Position numbers and translations under genes: made by a program
The notes under the pieces: model-generated
Database searches by the model: none
Seen by the model: only the letters and a program-made list of their open reading frames with translations
What the model was told of the DNA's origin: nothing
In this document: in pieces, positions 8,409-14,504 of the stretch
Numbering within the stretch: position 1 is the stretch's first letter
How the letters are laid out: the number at the start of each line of letters is the position of its first letter
Assembly: GCF_900770955.1 (NCBI RefSeq)
Contig: NZ_CAAGLX010000011.1
Location: forward strand, 1-64,000
Source: an uncultured Phascolarctobacterium sp.
GTDB taxonomy: Bacteria; Bacillota; Negativicutes; Acidaminococcales; Acidaminococcaceae
Direction: 5' to 3'
DNA length: 64,000 nucleotides

Positions 8409-8630
8409 ATGTTTGAAAAGGTATTGGTAACAGGTCAGAATGATGAAACTTTATTGCCGCGTGTATTGCGTGTGCTTTCCAAGCAAGGTGCACAGGTACG
8501 TTCCCTGCGCATGGATACAGAAGAAAATCATCTGAAGCTGGAAATTCAACTGGCAGAAGTAGCTGCGGCTCAGGTTGCCAAGCTGTTGGCTAAGCAGGTT
8601 GCGGTTGAGTCTGTAGCGACTATGGCGTAA
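8409..8630 (+). CDS. Acetolactate synthase small (regulatory) subunit, short ACT-domain form
   Basis: 73 residues forming a single ACT domain (FEKVLVTGQNDETLLPRVLR through LKLEIQ). It resembles the short IlvM-type small subunit more than the usual IlvN/IlvH of about 160 residues. Small subunits stimulate acetohydroxyacid synthase and often confer feedback control by branched-chain amino acids. The start at 8409 follows AGGAGG with suitable spacing. It is first in the T-box operon, 13 bp before ilvB. The single-domain form may lack normal valine binding. Confidence 0.75.
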   Translation: MFEKVLVTGQNDETLLPRVLRVLSKQGAQVRSLRMDTEENHLKLEIQLAEVAAAQVAKLLAKQVAVESVATMA

Positions 8631-8643
8631 GGGGGACGGTCTG

Positions 8644-10314
8644 ATGAAGCTGAGGGGCTCAGAAGCTATTGTAAAGGTCCTTTTGGAACAAGGCGTAGAT
8701 ACGGTATTCGGTTATCCCGGCGGTGCCGTGATTCCGCTCTACGATGCATTGTACGATGCGCCGCTGAAAAATGTGCTGACAGCACATGAGCAGGGTGCTA
8801 TCCACGCAGCTGACGGCTATGCCCGTGCGAGCGGCAGAACCGGCGTGTGTATCGCAACCTCCGGTCCTGGTGCCACAAACATTGTTACAGGTCTGGCAAC
8901 CGCTTATCTTGATTCTATTCCGTTGGTAGCGATTACCGGTCAGGTGGGCGTAAGTATGCTGGGACGCGATTCCTTCCAGGAAATAGATATTGTCGGCGTT
9001 ACGATGCCGATTACCAAATATAATATGCTGGTACGCAGCAAAGAAGAACTGCTGCCGGCACTGCGTAAGGCCTTTGCCTTAGCACAGGAAGGCAGACCGG
9101 GACCTGTATTGGTGGATATTCCCAGCAGCGTACAGGTTGAGGAGCTGGAATGGAGCGAGCCACAGGCAGCTTCTGCAGCAGATGAGTTGCCGCAGGCAAC
9201 ACCGGAGCAGCTGCAGCAGGCAGCTGAGGTGTTGAACAAGGCGCAGCGTCCGGTACTGCTGGTTGGCGGCGGCGCTGTCAACAGCGGCGCGCAGGAAGAA
9301 CTGCTGGAGCTGGCCAAGAAGGCTGATTTGCCGGTAGTAAATACGCTGATGGGCATTGGCGTTTATCCCGAGTCTGATGAACGCTCTTTGGGCATGACAG
9401 GTATGCATGGTCATATAGCTTCCAACATGGCTGTAGCGCAGGCTGATGTGCTGGTAGTGGCCGGCAGCCGCTTCAGTGACCGCGTAACCGGTGACCGCAA
9501 TCGTTATGTAGGCCAAAAGACGATTATCCAGCTTGATATCGACCCGACGGAAATAGATAAAAATATAGCAACAAGCCTTTCCGTAATGGGTGATGTAAAG
9601 CAGACACTGCAAAGCCTGCTGCCGTTAGTGCAGAAGGCAGCGCATGCCGACTGGTGGCAGCAGATTAAGGCCTGGGATGCAACAGAGGACCGCAGCCTGC
9701 TGGCAGGTGACCGCCTGACAGCTCCCTGGATGATGAAGGAGCTGAGCCGCAGCTTTGAAGGCGAAAATCCGATTTATGTAACTGACGTTGGTCAGAACCA
9801 GATGTGGGCAGCACAGCATTTAGTTGTTGATAAACCGCGTCACCATCTGACGAGCGGTGGCTGCGGTACGATGGGCTTCGGTCTCCCCGGCGCGTTGGGT
9901 GCAGCCTTTGCCGAGCCTGATAAGCAGGTAGTACATATCTGCGGTGACGGCGGCTTCAAGATGACCGGCATGGAACTGTATACGGCGGCGCGTGAAGGCA
10001 AAAAGCTTATCAGTATCGTTATTAATAACAGCTGCTTAGGCATGGTCCGTCAATGGCAGCAGCTCTTCTATAATGAGCATTACTCTAATACGCTGCTGAC
10101 AGAATTTGACTTTATCGGCTTTGCACATTCCTGTGGTGCAGGCGGTCGCAGAGCAGCGACCTGCAAGGAATTCCAGGAGGCGCTGAAGGCAGCGCGTGAG
10201 GCTGACAAGCCCTTCCTGATTGAAGTAATCGTAGAGCAGGGAGATCTGGTAGAGCCTATGGTGGCAGCCGGTGCTGCGGTAGATGACTTCGTCAAGATTA
10301 ACAGATGCAGATAA
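8644..10314 (+). CDS. ilvB: Acetolactate synthase large (catalytic) subunit
   Basis: 556-residue ThDP enzyme that condenses two pyruvates to acetolactate, or pyruvate with 2-oxobutyrate, the first common step of valine, leucine and isoleucine synthesis. Domain order is N-terminal Pyr domain (FGYPGGAVIPLYD, catalytic Glu in AHEQGAIHAADGYARA), central FAD-binding domain, and PP domain with the ThDP-Mg motif GDGGFKMTGMELYTAA ending at VINNSCLGM. GGGGGA precedes the start. ilvC follows after 72 bp carrying two AATAAGGGAAA motifs. ilvD is not in this cluster. Confidence 0.95.
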   Translation: MKLRGSEAIVKVLLEQGVDTVFGYPGGAVIPLYDALYDAPLKNVLTAHEQGAIHAADGYARASGRTGVCIATSGPGATNIVTGLATAYLDSIPLVAITGQVGVSMLGRDSFQEIDIVGVTMPITKYNMLVRSKEELLPALRKAFALAQEGRPGPVLVDIPSSVQVEELEWSEPQAASAADELPQATPEQLQQAAEVLNKAQRPVLLVGGGAVNSGAQEELLELAKKADLPVVNTLMGIGVYPESDERSLGMTGMHGHIASNMAVAQADVLVVAGSRFSDRVTGDRNRYVGQKTIIQLDIDPTEIDKNIATSLSVMGDVKQTLQSLLPLVQKAAHADWWQQIKAWDATEDRSLLAGDRLTAPWMMKELSRSFEGENPIYVTDVGQNQMWAAQHLVVDKPRHHLTSGGCGTMGFGLPGALGAAFAEPDKQVVHICGDGGFKMTGMELYTAAREGKKLISIVINNSCLGMVRQWQQLFYNEHYSNTLLTEFDFIGFAHSCGAGGRRAATCKEFQEALKAAREADKPFLIEVIVEQGDLVEPMVAAGAAVDDFVKINRCR

Positions 10315-10323
10315 ACAGCTATA

Positions 10324-10369
10324 AATAAGGGAAATTTTTTATTAAATTTATATATTAAAATAAGGGAAA
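10324..10369 (+). repeat. Two AATAAGGGAAA motifs between ilvB and ilvC
   Basis: Exact copies at 10324-10334 and 10359-10369, separated by an AT-only stretch. The same 11-mer recurs downstream of ilvC (11420, 11493, 11564, 12140, and 12211 with one change). Confidence 0.8.
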
Positions 10370-10386
10370 AGAAAGAGGTAATAACA

Positions 10387-11382
10387 ATGGTTAAAATGTA
10401 TTATGATAACGATGCGAATCTGGAATTATTGAATGGCAAAACAGTTGCTATTATCGGCTATGGTTCTCAAGGCCATGCACATGCACTGAACCTGCAGGAG
10501 AGCGGCGTAAACGTAGTTGTAGGCCTGTATGAAGGCTCCAAATCCAAAGCTAAGGCAGAAGCTGCCGGCCTGAAGGTTATGACTACCGCAGAAGCTGCTA
10601 AGGCTGCCGATATCATCATGATGCTGATTCCTGATGAAAAGCAAGCTGCTACATATAAAAAAGATATTGCTCCGAATCTGGAGGCAGGCAATGCTCTGGC
10701 TTTTGCACATGGCTTCAACATTCACTTTGGTCAAATTGTTCCTCCTGCTGATGTAGACGTATTCATGGTTGCTCCTAAAGGCCCCGGCCATCTGGTTCGT
10801 CGTACCTATACCGAAGGCAGCGGTGTTCCCGTTCTGGTAACTGCTTACCAAAACCCGACCGGCAAGGCTCACGACCTGGCTCTGGCTTATGCTAAGGGCA
10901 TTGGCGGTACCCGTGCAGGCGCTCTGGAAACCACCTTCCGTGAAGAAACCGAAACCGATCTCTTCGGCGAGCAGGCAGTTCTCTGCGGCGGTGTTTGCGC
11001 TCTGATGAACGCAGGCTTTGAAACTTTGGTAGAAGCAGGCTACGAGCCTGAAAGCGCATACTTCGAATGCATGCATGAGATGAAGCTTATCGTTGACCTG
11101 ATGTATGAAGGCGGCATGGCTAAAATGCGTCATTCCATCTCCGATACCGCTGAATATGGCGATTATGTAACCGGTCCTCGCATCATCACTGATGAAACCA
11201 AAGCTGCTATGAAACAGGTTCTGGCTGAAATTCAGGATGGTACCTTTGCTAAGAAATGGCTGTTGGAAAACCAATGTGGCCGTCCGCAATTCAACGCTAT
11301 GCGCCGTCGTGCTGCTGCAACGCAAGCTGAACAGGTTGGTACACAGCTGCGTGGTATGATGAGCTTCCTCAAGAAAAAATAA
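10387..11382 (+). CDS. ilvC: Ketol-acid reductoisomerase, class I
   Basis: 331 residues. Converts acetolactate to dihydroxyisovalerate with NAD(P)H and Mg. The Rossmann motif GYGSQGHAHALNLQ lies at residues 24-37. The C-terminal knotted domain carries the metal ligands (ETDLFGEQAVL, FECMHEMKLIVDL). The beta2-alphaB loop reads GLYEGSKS, so the Arg that usually contacts the NADPH 2'-phosphate is Tyr48 followed by Glu49, while Ser51 and Ser53 remain. This may change cofactor preference. AGAGGT precedes the start. It is last in the T-box operon, and a hairpin array begins 37 bp after the stop. Confidence 0.95.
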   Translation: MVKMYYDNDANLELLNGKTVAIIGYGSQGHAHALNLQESGVNVVVGLYEGSKSKAKAEAAGLKVMTTAEAAKAADIIMMLIPDEKQAATYKKDIAPNLEAGNALAFAHGFNIHFGQIVPPADVDVFMVAPKGPGHLVRRTYTEGSGVPVLVTAYQNPTGKAHDLALAYAKGIGGTRAGALETTFREETETDLFGEQAVLCGGVCALMNAGFETLVEAGYEPESAYFECMHEMKLIVDLMYEGGMAKMRHSISDTAEYGDYVTGPRIITDETKAAMKQVLAEIQDGTFAKKWLLENQCGRPQFNAMRRRAAATQAEQVGTQLRGMMSFLKKK

Positions 11383-11419
11383 TCAACAGCTTACAAGCAC
11401 TTTGAGTGCAGAAAATACA

Positions 11420-11623
11420 AATAAGGGAAAGAGCGTAATCCGCTAAAGGCAGCGTACAGAAAAAATTAGCTGTCGGGATTCCAATAAACAAAAATAAGGG
11501 AAAGAATGCGAGCCGAAAACGCAGCATAGAAAAATAAAAGCTGCGTGGCTTGCAGTAATTAAAAATAAGGGAAATATAAAAGGGTCGCTTACCTGCGCGT
11601 CAGATGCAGGAAGCGGCCTTTTT
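11420..11623 (+). repeat. Tandem structured units with AATAAGGGAAA linkers, 3' of ilvC
   Basis: Three units begin at 11420, 11493 and 11564, a period of 71-73 nt. The first two fold alike. Unit 1 has outer stem AATCC (11437) / GGATT (11476) and inner CAGC (11450) / GCTG (11469). Unit 2 has outer TGCGAGCC (11507) / GGCTTGCA (11547) and inner CGCAGC (11520) / GCTGCG (11540). One outer pair changes from T-A to G-C, so base pairing is kept. The third unit is an intrinsic terminator (GGTCGCTT...AAGCGGCC, 11583-11623). It probably forms the 3' end of the ilv mRNA. Confidence 0.7.
11486..11623. repeat. 138-bp direct repeat, copy A
   Basis: Matches 12133-12270 at an offset of 647 bp with three differences (two in the linker near 11571 and 11579, one in the terminator stem). 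It includes one full hairpin unit and the terminator. The two copies bracket the toxin-antitoxin module. Confidence 0.9.
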
Positions 11624-11665
11624 GGGATGGAAGGAGGAAATCTGAGCTAACGAAATGTCCTGACC

Positions 11666-11694
11666 TTGTTTTTTTATTGTAAATGTAGTACAAT
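11666..11694 (+). promoter_or_regulatory. Promoter of the putative antitoxin RNA
   Basis: TTGTTT (11666-11671), 17-bp spacer, TACAAT (11689-11694). It directs transcription toward the bidirectional terminator at 11746. Confidence 0.6.
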
Positions 11695-11700
11695 GACAAT

Positions 11701-11786
11701 AGAAAAAAGGTGTACCGATAGACGGTTGCCTGAATATTTGTAGTTAAAAAATAACCGCTAATCTTGCAGGACGGCGGTTATTTTTT
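11701..11786 (+). ncRNA. Putative antisense antitoxin RNA of a type I module
   Basis: An RNA of about 85 nt is predicted between the promoter at 11666-11694 and the terminator ending at 11786. It contains no open frame. It converges on and overlaps the 3' end of the toxin mRNA made from the other strand. Its 5' end (AAAGGTGTACCGATAGACGG) strongly resembles the predicted 5' end of the toxin RNA, an arrangement suggestive of paired regulatory RNAs. No expression evidence is available. Confidence 0.5.
11746..11786. terminator. Bidirectional terminator shared by toxin and antitoxin RNAs
   Basis: Perfect 13-bp inverted repeat (AAAAAATAACCGC / GCGGTTATTTTTT). A/T runs on both sides let it end transcripts from either direction. 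The toxin stop codon lies inside its right arm. Confidence 0.85.
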
Positions 11787-11882
11787 ATTATTAGCATGTG
11801 AGGTTCCAAGCGCATAGCCGACTGCAAAGCAGCCAAGGCCAAAACTAAGAATAGCAAGAAAAGTATCCGTAGTAAGGAGCAT
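11778..11882 (-). CDS. Small hydrophobic peptide, probable holin-like type I toxin
   Basis: 34 residues beginning MLLTTDTFLAILSFG, with one hydrophobic helix (about residues 8-28) and a polar, basic tail ending NNKK. This layout matches the short holin-like toxins (Hol_Tox/Fst/TxpA style), which damage or depolarise the membrane when translated. A very strong Shine-Dalgarno GGGGGTGATT lies just upstream. It can be masked by CACCCCTC in the leader, a common control of type I toxins. A converging promoter and shared terminator complete the module. The family call is by features, not a database match. It is too short for most gene finders. Confidence 0.65.
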   Translation of the reverse strand: MLLTTDTFLAILSFGLGCFAVGYALGTSHANNKK

Positions 11883-11888
11883 GGGAAT

Positions 11889-11929
11889 CACCCCCTCGTG
11901 GCGCAGTTTGTAAAAGCTCATGAGGGGTG
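11889..11929 (-). promoter_or_regulatory. Hairpin masking the toxin ribosome-binding site
   Basis: In the minus-strand RNA, CACCCCTC (11929-11922) can pair with the Shine-Dalgarno GAGGGGGTG (11897-11889), leaving one bulged G. A second hairpin, GCCCTCT / AGAGGGC, lies just upstream in the leader (11933-11947). Confidence 0.6.
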
Positions 11930-11981
11930 CCAGCCCTCTGAGAGGGCAACCGCCTACCGTTATGGTATCACCTTTAGAGAT

Positions 11982-12010
11982 ATTTTAGCATAAGAATTTT
12001 CATGATGCAA
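11982..12010 (-). promoter_or_regulatory. Promoter of the toxin mRNA
   Basis: On the minus strand TTGCAT (12010-12005), 17-bp spacer, TAAAAT (11987-11982). This gives a leader of about 90 nt before the toxin start codon. Confidence 0.5.
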
Positions 12011-12132
12011 TCAGTACGGAGAATAGAAAGATATAAAAGTACTGTTTAAGCCGATTAAAGTCTGCTTTACTTACTCCACTAATATTGAGTAAAGAAAAAG
12101 GTAGATTGTATAATGAAGTTGCACACCTAAGA

Positions 12133-12270
12133 AAACAAAAATAAGGGAAAGAATGCGAGCCGAAAACGCAGCATAGAAAAATAAAAGCTGCGTGGCTTGC
12201 AGTAATTAAAAATAAGAGAAATATGAAAGGGTCGCTTACCTGCGCGTCAGATGCAGGAAGCGACCTTTTT
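12133..12270. repeat. 138-bp direct repeat, copy B
   Basis: About 98% identical to 11486-11623. It has its own AATAAGGGAAA (12140-12150), hairpin unit, altered linker AATAAGAGAAA (12211-12221) and terminator GGTCGCTT / AAGCGACC. The terminator change restores a Watson-Crick pair. It lies beyond the toxin promoter with no gene feeding into it. Confidence 0.9.
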
Positions 12271-12301
12271 AAATGCAGAATAATCCTGATGTATATGAAA
12301 A

Positions 12302-12331
12302 GCCTCCCTGGCGCATATGCACAAGGGAGGC
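12302..12331 (-). terminator. Terminator of the marR-MFS operon
   Basis: GCCTCCCT / AGGGAGGC hairpin. Read on the minus strand it is followed by TTTTC. It lies 32 bp past the MFS stop codon. Confidence 0.75.
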
Positions 12332-12362
12332 GTTGGAGATATTTATGACAGAATGCAGTAGA

Positions 12363-13778
12363 TTAAGCGTGAGCAAGATAATTCTTTTTAATAAGGGCGA
12401 ACACCTTTAAGGAGCAGCAAAGGATGAGCACTGCGCTGATAGTGAGGACATAAAAGCCATGTCTGCTGCCAATCATAGTAGCATGCGCGATATTTGCCGG
12501 TTCCGCAGCCTGTGCTGTCGCAACAATCGTACTGATAACTGCCGTACCTACTGCGCCTGCCAATTGCAGCAGCGTATTCATGGCTGCGTTGCCGTCGGCG
12601 TTCAGCTCTTCAGGAAGCTGGCTCAGGCCGTTGGTCATAATTGTTCCCATGGAAAATCCCTGCCCAAAGGCGAAGAACAGGTAGAAGATGATGAAGAGCA
12701 AGGAGCTCAGCTCACCGGGATAAAGGCTGTAGCAGATAACGGATAAGAGAATTGATGTATTGCCTAATAAAATCGGACGTTGGGCACCAAATTTATCCAA
12801 CAGCCTGCCGCTGATAGGCGCAAGCATAGCACCGATAATACACCCAGGCAGCAGCAAACAGCCTGCGGTGAAGGCATCAGTATGCGAAACAAGCTGTGCA
12901 TAGTTGGGAATTAAAAAACCTAGTCCCAAACAGATAAAGCCGACGAGCAAAAGACTGGCAGTGCTGAGCGTATACGGCAGATAACGAAAAATTTCTACAC
13001 GTAAAAGCGGCGCGTTGCTGTTTAATGATTGCTTATAGAAGGCAGTCAAAGCAATAAGGCAGATTGAGAAAAGAGCCAGCACCTCGATGCTGAACCAACC
13101 GAAGTCAGAGGCAATACTGGTGGCAAAAATCAGGCTGCTGAAGCCGATGATAAGCAGAAGATATAAGCTGAAGTTAAAGCTGCTCTGCTCCAGCTTGCCG
13201 GCCTGACGGATATTTTTGATACCCAAGATGGCAGAAAGCAGTAAAAATGGCAGCAGGCTGACAAAAATCATGCGCCAGCCAAAGTAACTGACGATAATAC
13301 CGCCGAGAGAAGGGCCGACAGCCGGTGCCATGGCAGTAATAAGAGAAGCTATGCCTATCATAAAGCCCAGGCGTTCACCGGGAACCTGCTCCAGAATAAT
13401 GTTAAACATCATCGGCAGGGCAATGCCTGTACCGATACCCTGCAGCAATCTGCCGATAAGCAGAACATTGAAATAAGGCGACCAGGCGGCGAGCAGTGTG
13501 CCTGCAAGAAAGCTGCTGATAGCAGCAGTAAACAGGCTGCGCGTTGCAAAACGGCGTTTAAGGTAAGCGGATGTAGGGATAATCAGTGCCAGCACCAGCA
13601 GATAACCGGTGGTTATCCATTGTACGAGCGAGGTGCCGATATTAAATTCGTGCATGAGCGTGGGGAAGGTAACGTTCATAGCAGTTTCGACAACCACGCC
13701 GCTAAAGGACATAATGCCGGCGGCGATAATTGATAATAGTAAGCGTGCGTCCAGCACACGCGCAGAGCTGTCAGTCAT
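12363..13778 (-). CDS. MFS drug exporter, DHA2 (EmrB/QacA) type
   Basis: 471-residue inner-membrane protein with about 14 hydrophobic segments. SGVVVETAMNVTFPTLMHEF and VQWITTGYLLVLALIIPTSA match helix 1-2 of the 14-helix DHA2 exporters, and RLLQGIGTGIALPMMFNII and PAVGPSLGGIIVSYFGWRM match motifs around helices 4-5. It likely pumps out toxic organic compounds by proton antiport. The start at 13778 follows GAGGAG and overlaps the end of the marR gene by 8 bp, so the two are translationally coupled. The longer upstream frame is rejected because it lies inside marR. Confidence 0.88.
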   Translation of the reverse strand: MTDSSARVLDARLLLSIIAAGIMSFSGVVVETAMNVTFPTLMHEFNIGTSLVQWITTGYLLVLALIIPTSAYLKRRFATRSLFTAAISSFLAGTLLAAWSPYFNVLLIGRLLQGIGTGIALPMMFNIILEQVPGERLGFMIGIASLITAMAPAVGPSLGGIIVSYFGWRMIFVSLLPFLLLSAILGIKNIRQAGKLEQSSFNFSLYLLLIIGFSSLIFATSIASDFGWFSIEVLALFSICLIALTAFYKQSLNSNAPLLRVEIFRYLPYTLSTASLLLVGFICLGLGFLIPNYAQLVSHTDAFTAGCLLLPGCIIGAMLAPISGRLLDKFGAQRPILLGNTSILLSVICYSLYPGELSSLLFIIFYLFFAFGQGFSMGTIMTNGLSQLPEELNADGNAAMNTLLQLAGAVGTAVISTIVATAQAAEPANIAHATMIGSRHGFYVLTISAVLILCCSLKVFALIKKNYLAHA

Positions 13779-14277
13779 TATTTTTCTCCTCACTATGCAT
13801 GATAACGGGTGCTTGGCCTTGCAGCGCAGGTTTATGGGTGGACATGGCTTGGTAGAGCTTGGCGATGGTGGCAGCAGTGGTGTTGATATCTGCTTCGCTG
13901 ATATCGGTAAGCTGTGTTGCCAGCCAGCCGTGATATTGTTCAATGTAATAGGCGTGAATTTTACGTCCCGCGTCTGTCATACGCAGTCTGACTATGCGTT
14001 TATCCTGTTCATCGCTGATTTTTTCGATAACATTGATTGCCTGCAGCTCGCTTACCAGACGAGTGATGCCGGGGCGCGTTACCTGCAGCAGGTCCGCAAT
14101 GTCGCTGACCTTGGGAGGCTGTGCGGTGCGTTCCAGATATTCAATGTAGTCCAACACTTTGAGATTACCGGGAGTTAAGCCTTCTGGCAGAGGCGGCTGC
14201 AGCTCTACTACACGCTTTGCTTCGTGGCAGGCGATGAGCAGAGTTTTGATTGCTTCGATAGGCAGTTTATGTGTCAT
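13771..14277 (-). CDS. MarR family transcriptional regulator
   Basis: 168 residues. The winged helix-turn-helix spans about residues 35-100 (LKVLDYIEYL, VSDIADLLQVTRPGITRLVSEL, DKRIVRLRMTDAG wing). Such dimers usually repress their own operon and release DNA on binding a small ligand. The start at 14277 follows AAGGAG. It is first in a two-gene operon with the DHA2 exporter. A palindrome lies just downstream of a near-perfect promoter (14299-14354), which supports autorepression and drug-inducible efflux. Confidence 0.9.
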   Translation of the reverse strand: MTHKLPIEAIKTLLIACHEAKRVVELQPPLPEGLTPGNLKVLDYIEYLERTAQPPKVSDIADLLQVTRPGITRLVSELQAINVIEKISDEQDKRIVRLRMTDAGRKIHAYYIEQYHGWLATQLTDISEADINTTAATIAKLYQAMSTHKPALQGQAPVIMHSEEKNND

Positions 14278-14298
14278 GATTATTCTCCTTTGCAAATG

Positions 14299-14313
14299 AT
14301 TACTAAAAGTAAT
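14299..14313. promoter_or_regulatory. Probable MarR operator
   Basis: ATTACT-AAA-AGTAAT palindrome between the -10 element and the marR start. The adjoining TAATTACCAAAGATAATTA may form a second half-site. Confidence 0.6.
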
Positions 14314-14324
14314 TACCAAAGATA

Positions 14325-14354
14325 ATTATATTGCGGTGGTGTGGGGATTGTCAA
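14325..14354 (-). promoter_or_regulatory. Promoter of the marR-MFS operon
   Basis: On the minus strand TTGACA (14354-14349), 18-bp spacer and TATAAT (14330-14325). Both hexamers match consensus. Confidence 0.8.
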
Positions 14355-14413
14355 GGTGGGGAAGTTTTAAATGGAGGCTGATTAAGTTTTGTATTCTATG
14401 TAAAAATGAATTA

Positions 14414-14441
14414 TTACAAGTAAATAAAACTGTGATATACT
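14414..14441 (+). promoter_or_regulatory. Promoter of the helicase-nuclease gene
   Basis: TTACAA (14414-14419), 16-bp spacer, extended -10 TGATATACT with TATACT at 14436-14441. Confidence 0.5.
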
Positions 14442-14504
14442 AATGATAGATGCCGAAAAAATACGAGTTTTCTTATATAAAAATTCATCTAAGGGGATAT
14501 TGAC

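Noticed and set aside
11420..11623. CRISPR array reading of the AATAAGGGAAA units
   Set aside because: The 11-bp repeats are too short and the intervals are homologous to one another rather than unique.
13783..13943. Longer N terminus for the DHA2 exporter
   Set aside because: It would lie inside the marR gene. The ATG at 13778 has a proper GAGGAG site and begins a typical exporter N terminus.
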